From an uncultured Polycyclovorans sp. (GTDB lineage: Bacteria > Pseudomonadota > Gammaproteobacteria > Nevskiales > Nevskiaceae), in the NCBI GenBank assembly GCA_936928855.1, contig CAKZHZ010000069.1, forward strand, positions 1 through 64,000: a DNA stretch of 64,000 bases, in the 5' to 3' direction. Below the pieces are notes generated by a model. The model was not told where the DNA came from and did not search any database. It saw only the letters and a program-made list of their open reading frames with translations. Made by a program: the position numbers and the translations under genes. Below, in pieces: positions 43,996 to 52,886 of the stretch; the stretch's first letter is position 1; every line of letters starts with the position of its first letter.

Positions 43996-45261
43996 TCAAA
44001 ATAGCTGACCACCGAGATAGCTCGGCAGTTCTGCGAAGGCGATCATCGCCGGTTCCAACCCTTCGCGCAGGGATTTTACTTGAATGTGCTGCTCGGCCAG
44101 TTCCGCGTCACCCAGCACCAGCGCGAACCGGGCTCCAAGCTTGTCGGCACGTCCCAGCTGGCTCTTCAGCTTGCCCCCTCCTGCGCTCACCACCAGGCGC
44201 AGCGCCGGCAGCGCATCACGCAGGCTTTCGCCCAACCGTGCTGCAGCGCGTGCCGCCGCCTCGCCCTGCGTGCAGATCACCGCATGCGGTGCATCGGCGG
44301 GCAGGCTCACGCCGGTGGCCTTCATCAACAGAATCAGACGCTCGATGCCCGAGGCCCAGCCCACCGCCGGTGTGGGCGCCCCACCCAGCTGGGGGACCAG
44401 GCCGTCATAGCGCCCGCCTGCACAGACCGTCCCCTGGCTGCCGAGGCGGTCCGTTGTCCACTCGAACACCCCCCGACTGTAGTAATCGAGCCCACGAACG
44501 ATGCGGGGGTTCACCACGTAGGCAATCCCGAGGTCGCTCAAGCCTTGCTGCAGACCATCGAAATGCGCGCGATCCTCATCATCGAGATAGTCCGTAATCA
44601 CCGGCGCATCAGCCACCAGCGCCTGCGTGGCCGGGACCTTGGAGTCGAGCACCCGCAGCGGATTGCTCAACAGACGCCGCTGCGAGTCGGGATCGAGCGC
44701 CTCGCGGCGCGCCTCGAGAAACGCGATCAGCGCCTCGCGGTACCGGCCGCGGCTGTCACTGTTGCCGAGGGTGTTGAGCTCCAGCTGCACGTCATCGAGT
44801 TGCAGCCGTCGCAACAGCCGCGCCGACAGGGCGATGACCTCGACATCGATGTCGGGTCCGGCAAGGCCGTAGACTTCGGCACCCAACTGGTGAAACTGCC
44901 GGTAGCGCCCCGCCTGCGGCCGCTCATGACGGAACATCGGCCCGGCATACCACAGGCGCTGCTGCTGGTTGTGCAGCAGCCCGTGCTCCAGGCCGGCACG
45001 CACACAACTCGCCGTCCCCTCTGGCCGCAGCGAGAGACTGTCTCCTTCCCGGTCGTCAAAGGTGAACATCTCCTTCTCGACGACATCGGTGACCTCGCCG
45101 ATCGCACGCTTGAACAGCGCGGTGTGTTCGAGCATCGGCGTGCGGATTTCCCGGTAGCCGTAGGCTGCGAACGTCTCGGCTGCCGCACGCTCGACGTACT
45201 GCCAGATCGGCGTTTCCTCCGGCAGGATGTCGTTGAACCCGCGCAGGGACTGCAATTTCAT
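43996..45261 (-). CDS. hisS: Histidyl-tRNA synthetase
   Basis: Class II aminoacyl-tRNA synthetase charging tRNA-His. The 421-residue protein begins KLQSLRGFNDILPEETPIW, has motif 2 (MFRHERPQAGRYRQFHQLG), the His-specific RGLDYYSRGVFEW and a C-terminal anticodon-binding domain. It overlaps ispG by four bases. Confidence 0.98.
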   Translation of the reverse strand: MKLQSLRGFNDILPEETPIWQYVERAAAETFAAYGYREIRTPMLEHTALFKRAIGEVTDVVEKEMFTFDDREGDSLSLRPEGTASCVRAGLEHGLLHNQQQRLWYAGPMFRHERPQAGRYRQFHQLGAEVYGLAGPDIDVEVIALSARLLRRLQLDDVQLELNTLGNSDSRGRYREALIAFLEARREALDPDSQRRLLSNPLRVLDSKVPATQALVADAPVITDYLDDEDRAHFDGLQQGLSDLGIAYVVNPRIVRGLDYYSRGVFEWTTDRLGSQGTVCAGGRYDGLVPQLGGAPTPAVGWASGIERLILLMKATGVSLPADAPHAVICTQGEAAARAAARLGESLRDALPALRLVVSAGGGKLKSQLGRADKLGARFALVLGDAELAEQHIQVKSLREGLEPAMIAFAELPSYLGGQLF

Positions 45262-46367
45262 GAGGTCGCCTCGCGCGCCTTGCGTCGCGCCTCGAGCTTG
45301 GCGCGCACCAACTGCTCCAGACGATCCACCAGTTCCTCGTTGCGGGCCTTGTGTTGGATCCGGCCGTCTTCATAGATCGAGTTGGGACGTCCACCGGCCA
45401 CCCCGAGCGCCGCCTCGCGCGCCTCGCCCGGCCCGTTGACGACACACCCGATCACCGCGAGATCCAAAGGCTCGTCGATATCATCGAACCGCTGCTCCAA
45501 CTCGGCCACCACTTTCACCACATCGAAGTTCTGGCGCGAGCAGCTGGGACAGGCCACCAGATTGATTCCGCGGCTACGCAGGTGCAGGGACTTGAGAATA
45601 TCCCAGCCCACCTTGACCTCTTCCAGCGGATCCGCTGCCAGCGACACTCGCAAGGTGTCACCAATGCCTTCCGCCAGCAACATGCCCAGGCCAATGGCGC
45701 TCTTCACCGCACCAGCACGCGCCCCACCGGCCTCGGTGATGCCGAGATGCAGGGGTTGCGCGATCTGCCCGGAGAGCTTGCGATAGGCCTCAACCGTCAT
45801 GAATACGTCCGAGGCCTTCAGGCTCACCTTGAAGTCCTGAAAGTCTCGCTTCATGAGCAGGTCAATGTGGCGAAGCGCCGATTCCACAAGAGCGTCGGAG
45901 TTGGGCTCGCCGTATTTCGTCTGCAGGTCTGCCTCAAGCGAACCCGCGTTCACGCCGATCCGGATCGGGATGCCGTGGTGCCGCGCACAGGCCACGATCT
46001 CGTCGACCTTGCGCTCGCCGCCGATGTTGCCGGGATTGATTCGCAGACAATCGGCCCCCGCCTCGGCGGCAGCAATGCCACACTTGTAATTGAAGTGGAT
46101 ATCGGCCACCAGCGGCATGTAGCCCACCGCGCGCTTGATCTCGGCAAACGCCCGGGCAGCCGCGAGGGTCGGCACCGAAACCCGCACGATATCCGCACCC
46201 GCCTTCTGTGCCGCCTGAATCTGGGCGACGGTGGCAGCCACGTCCTCGGTATCGGTGTTGGTCATGGTCTGCACCGCAATCGGCGCATCGCCCCCCACCG
46301 TCACCCGCCCGACCCTGATCGCCCGGGTCGGGCGACGCGCGATCTGGAACTGGCTCTTCATCGCCAT
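45258..46367 (-). CDS. ispG: 4-hydroxy-3-methylbut-2-enyl diphosphate synthase (flavodoxin)
   Basis: MEP-pathway iron-sulfur enzyme converting MEcPP to HMBPP for isoprenoid synthesis. The 369-residue protein has the TIM-barrel part (IAVQTMTNTDTEDVAATVAQ) and the [4Fe-4S] ligands in VACPSCSRQNFD and IGCVVNGPGEA. Supplies precursors used by ispB at the left of the window. Lies 18 bases after rodZ. Confidence 0.98.
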   Translation of the reverse strand: MAMKSQFQIARRPTRAIRVGRVTVGGDAPIAVQTMTNTDTEDVAATVAQIQAAQKAGADIVRVSVPTLAAARAFAEIKRAVGYMPLVADIHFNYKCGIAAAEAGADCLRINPGNIGGERKVDEIVACARHHGIPIRIGVNAGSLEADLQTKYGEPNSDALVESALRHIDLLMKRDFQDFKVSLKASDVFMTVEAYRKLSGQIAQPLHLGITEAGGARAGAVKSAIGLGMLLAEGIGDTLRVSLAADPLEEVKVGWDILKSLHLRSRGINLVACPSCSRQNFDVVKVVAELEQRFDDIDEPLDLAVIGCVVNGPGEAREAALGVAGGRPNSIYEDGRIQHKARNEELVDRLEQLVRAKLEARRKAREATS

Positions 46368-46385
46368 CCGTTCAACCCGCCGTGA

Positions 46386-47276
46386 TCAAGGGGCCAGCGG
46401 CAGGTTCAGGCGCGCCGTGTTGTTCGACTGGGTGTACGGCTTCAGGTCCACCGGCGTCCCGTTGACTTCGAGCACCACCCCGGGCGCGTTCCCCAGGAAC
46501 ACCGACAACGGGGCGACACCCTTTACCTGCTGATCCTGCCCCGGGTTCATCAGGCCATTGACCAGCGCCACACCGCTGGCATCGTTGACCCTGATCCACG
46601 AGGTCTCCTTGAAGGTCAGGGTCAGCGCCAGATCCCCCGCTGTCGCGCCGGGAGTGGGCTCGGAGGAAGGCGCTGAAGTCGGCGCAGGAGAAACCGCCGG
46701 CGCCGGAGCAGGTCCGTCGGCGGCCTCGGGCTCGCTATCGGCCGGTGTTTCGCCGGGCGTCCCCAACGGCGCCAGAACAGGATTGACGGCGACCGCTGCC
46801 TCCGGCGCTGTCGGCACACCGGACTCAGGAACCTGGCCCCGGTCCAGCCACAGGAATACGGCAACCCCCACCACGCCGATCAGCAATGCGAAGCCCAGCA
46901 GGCGCCCCAGCCAGCCACCGTCACTCTTGCTCGGCGACAGCCTGATCTTGGCAGGCATCCGCGGCGCTTCCGGTTTGACGCGGCTCGCATAGGCGGCCAA
47001 CAGCTGCGTTTCGTCCAGCTCCAGCACCTTGGCGCACTTGCGGTAATACCCCCGCACGTACACCGGCTCCAACAAGGCGCCGAAATCATCGCGCTCAAGC
47101 GCATCCAACGTCGCGCGCGCCAGCTTGATCTGACTGGCAAGGGCTTCGAGCCCTAGCGACCGGGCCTCCCGCGCCTCACGAATCATGGCACCAGGTGAAG
47201 GCTGCGCGGCAGGTGGCGGCGGGGCGGCGGGCACGTCCTCTTCGGGACGCTCGGGGGGCATTTGATCGGCGGTCAT
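46386..47276 (-). CDS. rodZ: RodZ-like cytoskeletal helix-turn-helix protein
   Basis: Bitopic membrane protein linking MreB to the cell-wall elongation machinery. The 296-residue protein has an N-terminal Xre-type HTH (MIREAREARSLGLEALASQ to about residue 100), a basic stretch, one membrane helix (GFALLIGVVGVAVFLWL), a Pro/Ala-rich linker and a C-terminal DUF4115 domain. It overlaps pilW by four bases. Confidence 0.92.
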   Translation of the reverse strand: MTADQMPPERPEEDVPAAPPPPAAQPSPGAMIREAREARSLGLEALASQIKLARATLDALERDDFGALLEPVYVRGYYRKCAKVLELDETQLLAAYASRVKPEAPRMPAKIRLSPSKSDGGWLGRLLGFALLIGVVGVAVFLWLDRGQVPESGVPTAPEAAVAVNPVLAPLGTPGETPADSEPEAADGPAPAPAVSPAPTSAPSSEPTPGATAGDLALTLTFKETSWIRVNDASGVALVNGLMNPGQDQQVKGVAPLSVFLGNAPGVVLEVNGTPVDLKPYTQSNNTARLNLPLAP

Positions 47277-48022
47277 GAACGAGGCGTGTTGACAGCTTCG
47301 GGGGATTCGGGAAATTCCGCCTTCAACCGTAGCAAGTATCGTGCTGCGATTTCAGGATTGCCGAGCGTGCGCTCGGCGCGCACCCGCAGCAGTAGCGTCT
47401 CGGCGGTTGCGGGGGCCACCGCTTCGTAGCGTTCCAATAACGCCTTGGCGCGGACTGCATCGCCGCGGGCGACGCTTACCGATGCCAACTGTGCCAGCGC
47501 ATCGGGAAACGAAGGGTTGTGCTCCAGCGCCTTGACCAGATACCCCTCGGCTTCCGCGGGCGCTTGGTCACGAACACAGACGGCAGCGTTGGTCCAGGCG
47601 GCCTCCGGCGTCGGGTAGCGCGGTGACTCAGCAGCCTCGCGCAGCAATCGCACCCCTTCGTCGCGGCGCTCCCGCTCGCACAGGAAAACGCCCAGATTGT
47701 TACGCGTGGAGGCGTCATCGGGCGCCAGCGACAATGCTCTGCGATAGGCCGCCTCGGCCTTGTCAGGCTCTCCCAGACGTTGATGCAGCACCCCTTTGAC
47801 GCTCCAGGCCAGCGCCAGATTCGGCGCGTACGACAACGCCCGTTGCAACTTTTCCTCCGCTTGGGTCAGCTGCCCACGACGCAGGTAATCCGCACCCAGC
47901 TGGGTGTTGATCCGTGCCGCTTCCTGGCGATCCTCGGCGGAAAGCCCCGTGCTGGCACACCCCGCTTGCAGGGCTGCCAGCGCCAGCAATGCCGCACCCG
48001 CCACCACCGGCGCCCGGATCAT
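47273..48022 (-). CDS. pilW: PilW/PilF type IV pilus biogenesis lipoprotein
   Basis: Outer-membrane pilotin needed for PilQ secretin assembly. The ATG at 48022 gives a lipoprotein signal (VVAGAALLALAALQAGC) and a 249-residue precursor with about six TPR repeats. An in-frame extension upstream covers the duplicated rlmN tail and is not part of the protein. The ATG overlaps a TGA belonging to that tail remnant, which suggests the ancestral rlmN-pilW coupling. Synteny rlmN-pilW-rodZ-ispG is conserved with Pseudomonas. Confidence 0.92.
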   Translation of the reverse strand: MIRAPVVAGAALLALAALQAGCASTGLSAEDRQEAARINTQLGADYLRRGQLTQAEEKLQRALSYAPNLALAWSVKGVLHQRLGEPDKAEAAYRRALSLAPDDASTRNNLGVFLCERERRDEGVRLLREAAESPRYPTPEAAWTNAAVCVRDQAPAEAEGYLVKALEHNPSFPDALAQLASVSVARGDAVRAKALLERYEAVAPATAETLLLRVRAERTLGNPEIAARYLLRLKAEFPESPEAVNTPRS

Positions 48023-48087
48023 GACGTCACCACCGGGACCTGCCGCAGACGGCTCTTCCGACGCGACTGCAAACGACCCGCCCGTTG
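48019..48087 (-). repeat. Remnant copy of the rlmN 3' end (copy B)
   Basis: This 69-base stretch matches the real rlmN 3' end (48159-48227) at about 60 of 69 positions by eye count. Read in the rlmN frame it encodes RLQSRRKSRLRQVPVVTS and then a TGA that overlaps the pilW ATG. The period between copies is 140 bases, not a multiple of three, so the copies are in different frames relative to each other. Confidence 0.8.
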
Positions 48088-48158
48088 GCAAGCAGGGCGC
48101 AGGGCCCCCGGCATCGCCGGGGATGCAACCGTTGCGCGTCGGGGCCAGGCCTGCGGGC

Positions 48159-48227
48159 TCATTGCGTCACCACCGGGATCTGCCGCAGACGGTTCTTCTG
48201 GCGCGACTGCACACGACCCACCAGTTG
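48159..48227 (-). repeat. rlmN 3' end, functional copy (copy A) of a partial tandem duplication
   Basis: Encodes the C-terminus RVQSRQKNRLRQIPVVTQ of RlmN and is paired with the remnant copy 140 bases downstream. The sequence between the two (48088-48158) is unique and shows nothing else recognisable. Confidence 0.8.
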
Positions 48228-49355
48228 TCCGCAGGCCGCATCAATATCATCCCCCCGCGTCTTGCGGATGGTGGTGATGATCCGCCGCTGCCGCAGCACA
48301 TCGGAAAAGGCCCGGATTGCTTCAGGACGCGAGCGCCGGTAGTCCGTCTGCGGGAAGGGGTTGAACGGAATCAGATTGACCTTGGCCGGCATGTCACCGA
48401 GCAGCTTCGCCAGGTCGCGGGCCAGCGCCGGGCTGTCGTTGATGCCGTCCAGCATCACGTACTCGTACACGATATGGGACTTGCGATCCTTGCCCTGCGT
48501 GTATCGCCGGCAAGCGGCCATCAGCTCGGCGATCGGGTACTTGCGGTTGATCGGGACCAGCTCGTTGCGCAGCGCATCCACAGGCGCATGCAGGGACACC
48601 GCCAAGGCCGTGTCGACATCCTCCCGCAGCCGGTCGATGTAGGGCACCAAACCGCTGGTGGAGACCGTCACCCGCCGCTTCGACAGGCCGAAACCGAAGT
48701 CGTCCAGCAGGATGCGGATGGCCGCGAGTACCGGCGCATAGTTGGCGAGCGGCTCGCCCATCCCCATGAAGACGATGTTGGAGATGTTGCGATCACTCTG
48801 AAAATCACACCCCAGCGTACGGGCGGCAAACCAGACCTGGGCGATGATCTCGGCCGTGGTCATGTTGCGGTTGAGCCCCTGCTGTGCGGTGGAGCAGAAA
48901 CTGCAGTCCATCGCACAACCGACCTGCGACGACACACAGAGTGTCCCGCGGTAGCGGCCGACCACGCCAGGCGCCGGATCGCGGCGTCGGGTCTCCGGAT
49001 CGCCTTCGGGGATGAAGACGGTCTCGATGGCGTTGCCCCCCCGCAGGCGGAGCCCCCACTTGCGGGTCCCGTCCACCGAGGTCTGCTCGGCGACCAACTC
49101 CGGCGGAGCGATGTCGAAATGCGCGGCCATGCGGCTGCGCAGATCCTTGCTGAGGTTGGTCATCGCCTCGAAGTCATCGACTCCACGACGATAGATCCAC
49201 TGCATCACCTGATCGGCCCGGAACGGCTTTTCGCCCAGTTCCGCGAACGCCGAACGCAGGCGTTCGCGGTCGAGGCCGAACAGGTTGACCCGCCCCGCCC
49301 CGGCAGCGGCCGGTGCAGGCACCGGTTGCACGTCCAGGGGCGGGTTCAAGGTCAT
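48159..49355 (-). CDS. rlmN: Dual-specificity 23S rRNA A2503 / tRNA A37 C2-methyltransferase RlmN
   Basis: Radical SAM methyltransferase. The 398-residue protein has the CxxxCxxC cluster motif in GCAMDCSFCSTAQQG, MGMGEPL, and the late Cys in RGDDIDAACGQL. The ATG at 49355 (MTLNPPLDVQP) was chosen; a longer frame runs back into ndk without similarity. It lies 34 bases after ndk. Its 3' end has been partly duplicated in tandem towards pilW. Confidence 0.96.
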   Translation of the reverse strand: MTLNPPLDVQPVPAPAAAGAGRVNLFGLDRERLRSAFAELGEKPFRADQVMQWIYRRGVDDFEAMTNLSKDLRSRMAAHFDIAPPELVAEQTSVDGTRKWGLRLRGGNAIETVFIPEGDPETRRRDPAPGVVGRYRGTLCVSSQVGCAMDCSFCSTAQQGLNRNMTTAEIIAQVWFAARTLGCDFQSDRNISNIVFMGMGEPLANYAPVLAAIRILLDDFGFGLSKRRVTVSTSGLVPYIDRLREDVDTALAVSLHAPVDALRNELVPINRKYPIAELMAACRRYTQGKDRKSHIVYEYVMLDGINDSPALARDLAKLLGDMPAKVNLIPFNPFPQTDYRRSRPEAIRAFSDVLRQRRIITTIRKTRGDDIDAACGQLVGRVQSRQKNRLRQIPVVTQ

Positions 49356-49389
49356 GACGATGCGGGGACAGGCCTCCTGCGCGGCGCGA

Positions 49390-49821
49390 TCAGCGCGTGC
49401 GGGGGCACAGCTCGGTGGTGCGGAAGAAGTAGGCGATTTCCACCGCCGCGTTCTCGAGGCTGTCGGAGCCATGCACAGCATTTTCGTCGATGCTGTCGGC
49501 GAAATCGGCGCGGATGGTACCCGGCTCGGCCTTCTTCGGATCGGTGGCGCCCATGATGTCACGGTGCGCAGCGACGGCGTTTTCGCCTTCCAGCACCGAC
49601 ACGACCACCGGGCCGCTGACCATGAAACGGACCAGATCGCCGAAGAAGGGGCGTTCACGGTGCACCGCGTAGAAGCCTTCGGCTTCCGTCTGGGTCAGAT
49701 GCGTCATGCGGCTGGCGACGATCTTGAGGCCGGCTTTTTCAAAGCGGGCGTAGATATCGCCCACATGGTTCTTGGCGACGGCATCCGGCTTGATGATCGA
49801 CAGGGTACGTTCGACAGCCAC
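49390..49821 (-). CDS. ndk: Nucleoside diphosphate kinase
   Basis: Balances nucleoside triphosphates by phosphotransfer through a histidine. The 143-residue protein begins AVERTLSIIKPDAVAKN and has the active-site His in NAVHGSDSLENA. A TATACT (49876-49881, minus strand) in the 97-base gap upstream may belong to its promoter. It separates the isc-like operon from rlmN as in Pseudomonas, where hscB-hscA-fdx-iscX would lie between iscA and ndk; none is present here. Confidence 0.98.
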   Translation of the reverse strand: MAVERTLSIIKPDAVAKNHVGDIYARFEKAGLKIVASRMTHLTQTEAEGFYAVHRERPFFGDLVRFMVSGPVVVSVLEGENAVAAHRDIMGATDPKKAEPGTIRADFADSIDENAVHGSDSLENAAVEIAYFFRTTELCPRTR

Positions 49822-49918
49822 GGTTCAACTCCTCGGGTCGGAAGGGCGCGAACGCCCGATGAAAGAAAGCCCGGAAGTATACATCGGCCAGACGACAGCC
49901 GACCGCGCCGCCCGGCGG

Positions 49919-50251
49919 TCAGACCGCGAAACTTTCGCCGCAGCCGCAGGTTCCCGTCACATTCGGGTTGACGAACTTGAAACTCTCGTTCAGGCCCTGC
50001 CGCTGAAAATCGACCGTGATGCCCTCAAGCTGCGGCAGATGCTGCTTCGCCACCACGACCTTGGCCGCATGTTGCTCGAATACCAGGTCGTCATCGCCGA
50101 CCTGATCGGCATAGTCGAGGGTGTAGGCGAAGCCCGAGCATCCGGAACGCTTCACGCCCACGCGAAGCCCCATGCCATGCCCGCGCGTGGCGAGCTGGTC
50201 ACGGATACGGCGGGCAGCGGATTCAGTCAGTTGTACCGTCATGTCACTCAT
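49919..50251 (-). CDS. iscA: IscA/HesB-type iron-sulfur carrier protein
   Basis: A-type carrier delivering Fe-S clusters to target proteins. The 110-residue protein keeps all three ligand cysteines: GVKRSGCSGFAYTLDY and TGTCGCGESF at the C-terminus. The ATG at 50251 (MSDMTVQLTES) overlaps the IscU-like gene by eight bases; the internal ATG at 50242 is an alternative. Last gene of the cysE-nifS-iscS-iscU-iscA unit. Confidence 0.93.
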   Translation of the reverse strand: MSDMTVQLTESAARRIRDQLATRGHGMGLRVGVKRSGCSGFAYTLDYADQVGDDDLVFEQHAAKVVVAKQHLPQLEGITVDFQRQGLNESFKFVNPNVTGTCGCGESFAV

Positions 50252-50627
50252 CCTGCGCGGTGCGCCCCAGGGCAGCCACCACATCGTCAGCCATGACCCA
50301 ACAGTGGGCCTTGTCATCCCCGATTTCAAGCGCGGCGCGGCAGACGGCGCCCCAATCGCCCCGCAGGTCGTCGATCCGCCGGCCCGGCAACACCTCTGTC
50401 AGCCACTGACCGACCGCCAGCGTGACCGGGCAGCCCAGCGCCTGAAACCGGGTCTCCGCGATGCATCCGGCCTGCAACCGAACCCACAGCCGCAACCGCG
50501 CCCGGCTGGCCGGGCTGCGCACGTCGACATGCCGGACCGTGTCACCGTCGAGGACCCCAACGCCCTCGGGAGCAGCAAAGCGGGCCCACACCGGCTCCGA
50601 GTAGGCAAAGACATTGGCCAGACTCAT
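50244..50627 (-). CDS. IscU-like scaffold protein lacking one cluster ligand
   Basis: A 127-residue NifU_N/IscU-fold protein (FAYSEPVWARF at the start). Aligned by eye with E. coli IscU, Cys63 and His105-Cys106 are kept (LGCPVTLA with Cys66; AHCWVMADDVV with His108-Cys109), but the first ligand region GAPACGD reads SPASRA: Cys37 becomes Ser41 and Asp39 becomes Ala43. The HscA-binding LPPVK motif is also absent. ATG at 50627 overlaps the upstream iscS stop. It may be a modified scaffold or a regulator of the desulfurase; standard IscU function is doubtful. Confidence 0.8.
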   Translation of the reverse strand: MSLANVFAYSEPVWARFAAPEGVGVLDGDTVRHVDVRSPASRARLRLWVRLQAGCIAETRFQALGCPVTLAVGQWLTEVLPGRRIDDLRGDWGAVCRAALEIGDDKAHCWVMADDVVAALGRTAQDE

Positions 50628-51766
50628 GGCGCCCAGTCCCGCAGGGTGGAGACGGCCTCGACCATTCTCTGGGCGGCGGCATCGACCTGCACGGCCGTGC
50701 TGTCGTAGCCCAGCGAGCACCGCAGCGAGGCGTCGGCCAGCGCATCGTCGTGCCCCAGCGCCCGCAGAACAAACGAGGGCTCGCGGGTTGCCGAGGAACA
50801 GGCCGAGCCGCTGGACACAGCCAGATCGGGCAAACGCGCGCGCAGGCTCTCGCCGTCCACCCCGTCAAAACTGAGATTGAGGATATGCGGTGCCAGCGGC
50901 GGACGACCGTTGCGCTGAATGCCCGGCAGCCGCTCACTCAGGCGGTCCCACAGCCGCTCGCGGAGTGCCGCGACGCGCATCGACGCCGCCAGACGCTGCG
51001 CCTGCACCCGCGCCGCCGCTGCCCCGAACCCGACAATCTGATGCGTCGGCAGCGTCCCGGAGCGCATGCCCTGCTCCTGCCCGCCACCATGGATCTGCGG
51101 CGCCAGCCGCGCCCGTGGGCGTCGGCAGACGTACAGGGCACCGATCCCCTTGGGACCGTAGAGCTTGTGCGCCGACAGCGACAGCAGGTCCACCGGCAGC
51201 ACCGACAGGTCAATCGGCAACCAGGCCGCCGCCTGCGCGGCATCCACATGGAACAACACTCCCCGTTCGCGCAGACGCGGCGCCAGGGCCTCGATCGGAT
51301 TGACCACCCCGATCTCGTTGTTCACCCACATCAGACTGACCAGTACCGTATCCGGCGTCAGCGCCGCCAGCACCTGCTCCGGCGTCACGTGTCCACCCGC
51401 GTCGGGCGTCAGCAAGGTCACCCGATGACCCTGCCGCTCCAGCCAGCGCAGAGTGTCGAGGGTGGCCTTGTGCTCCACCCGGCTGCTGACGATGTGGCCC
51501 CGCGCCACCCCGCGAAACTCCAATGCCCCCTTCAGTGCCAGGTTGATCGACTCGGTGGCCCCGCTGGTCCAGATGATGTCGGCCGCTGCCGCCCCGACCA
51601 GCGATGCCACCTGGGCGCGGGCCGTTTCCACCGCCGCACGCGCCTGCCGCCCACCGGCATGATCCGACGCCGGATTGTCGTGCGAGGTCTGCAGCCAGGG
51701 CAGCATGGCCGCCAGAGCTTCGGGCGCCAGCGGCGTGGTCGCGGCATGGTCGAGCGGGATGATCAT
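50624..51766 (-). CDS. iscS: Cysteine desulfurase, IscS-like
   Basis: PLP enzyme releasing sulfur from cysteine as a persulfide for Fe-S and thio-modification. The 380-residue protein has the PLP-lysine segment SLSAHKLYGPKGIGAL and the mobile-loop Cys in SSGSACSSATREPSFVLRAL, wording close to E. coli IscS. It ends at RDWAP, about 24 residues short of the E. coli protein, so the C-terminal tail that docks IscU is missing. Overlaps the genes on both sides by four bases. Confidence 0.92.
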   Translation of the reverse strand: MIIPLDHAATTPLAPEALAAMLPWLQTSHDNPASDHAGGRQARAAVETARAQVASLVGAAAADIIWTSGATESINLALKGALEFRGVARGHIVSSRVEHKATLDTLRWLERQGHRVTLLTPDAGGHVTPEQVLAALTPDTVLVSLMWVNNEIGVVNPIEALAPRLRERGVLFHVDAAQAAAWLPIDLSVLPVDLLSLSAHKLYGPKGIGALYVCRRPRARLAPQIHGGGQEQGMRSGTLPTHQIVGFGAAAARVQAQRLAASMRVAALRERLWDRLSERLPGIQRNGRPPLAPHILNLSFDGVDGESLRARLPDLAVSSGSACSSATREPSFVLRALGHDDALADASLRCSLGYDSTAVQVDAAAQRMVEAVSTLRDWAP

Positions 51767-52881
51767 GGCGCGGCCACCTGCTTCAGCGCGGCGACAAACG
51801 CTGCCACCTCGGCTTCGGTATTGGCTTCGCCCAGACTCACCCGCACGGCTCCGAACGCGGTATCGGGGTCAATCCCCATGGCCAGGAGCACATGGCTGGG
51901 TTCACCGCTGCCACTGGCGCAGGCCGATCCGCTGGAAACGCAGAAGCCCGCACGATCCAGCCGCATCAGCAGCGCTTCCCCTTCCCAGCCGGCCAGTCGG
52001 AACTGCACGGTATTGGGCAAGCGGGGGGCGTCGGCAGCAAAGAGCTCAACGCCCGGCACGCTGCGCAGCCCTGCCTCCAGCACGCTCCGTAGCGCCAACA
52101 GGTGCCGGCTACGTTGCTCCAGCCGCTCGACCGCCAGATCCGCAGCGGCGCCGAAACCGACAATCGCCGGCACATTGAGCGTCCCGCCCCGCAGCCCATC
52201 TTCCTGAGCGCCCCCCCGCTGTTGGGGCTGCAGATCCACCGGAGCCACGCGCACCAGGGCGCCAATGCCCTTCGGCCCATACAGCTTGTGACTGGACAGG
52301 GAGAGCAGGTCAGCCCCCAGTGTTCCCACATCCAGGGCCAGCTTGCCGGCCGCCTGCACGGCATCGACATGCAGCAGCGCGCCCGCCGCATGCACACGCG
52401 CGGCGATGGCCGGGATGTCATGCAGCACGCCGGTTTCATTGTTGGCCCGCATCAGGGACACCAGCACGGTGGGCGTGGCGAGCACCGCTTCCAGGGCAGC
52501 GAAATCAAGGCTGCCCTGGCGATCCACCGGGAGGACCTGGATATCAACGCCCCAGGCCCGCAGCGCCTCGGCCGCCTCCATCACCGCCGGATGTTCGGTG
52601 CTGCCATAGGCCAACCGCGCGGCACGCCCGGGTGTCAGCACTCCCTTGAGCGCCAGATTGTTGGCCTCGGTTCCGCCAGACGTCCAGATGACATCGCGCG
52701 GCTGCCCTCCCACCAGGCTGGCTACCGATAGCCGGGCCTGTTCGACGGCATCCCGTGCGGCACGTCCCAACCGGTGCAGCGACGAGGCGTTGGCGTAGGG
52801 CCCCCGCAGATACGGCAGCATCGCCTCCAGCACCTCCGGCGCCAAGGGCGTGGTGGCGTTGTGATCGAAGTACACCGCCAC
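51763..52881 (-). CDS. Cysteine desulfurase, second copy (NifS-like)
   Basis: A 372-residue PLP-dependent desulfurase paralogue of the adjacent IscS-like gene. It has SLSSHKLYGPKGIGAL with the PLP lysine and the catalytic-loop Cys in SSGSACASGSGEPSHVLLAM, closer to NifS-type proteins. It starts five bases after the cysE stop and overlaps the next desulfurase by four bases. Two tandem desulfurases, possibly forming a heterodimer or serving different acceptors, are unusual in an isc locus; iscR, normally at this place, is missing. Confidence 0.92.
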   Translation of the reverse strand: MAVYFDHNATTPLAPEVLEAMLPYLRGPYANASSLHRLGRAARDAVEQARLSVASLVGGQPRDVIWTSGGTEANNLALKGVLTPGRAARLAYGSTEHPAVMEAAEALRAWGVDIQVLPVDRQGSLDFAALEAVLATPTVLVSLMRANNETGVLHDIPAIAARVHAAGALLHVDAVQAAGKLALDVGTLGADLLSLSSHKLYGPKGIGALVRVAPVDLQPQQRGGAQEDGLRGGTLNVPAIVGFGAAADLAVERLEQRSRHLLALRSVLEAGLRSVPGVELFAADAPRLPNTVQFRLAGWEGEALLMRLDRAGFCVSSGSACASGSGEPSHVLLAMGIDPDTAFGAVRVSLGEANTEAEVAAFVAALKQVAAP

Positions 52882-52886
52882 CGGCG

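Noticed and set aside
47273..48091. A longer pilW start upstream of 48022
   Set aside because: The extension would cover the duplicated rlmN tail and lose the lipoprotein signal position; ATG 48022 gives a proper lipobox.
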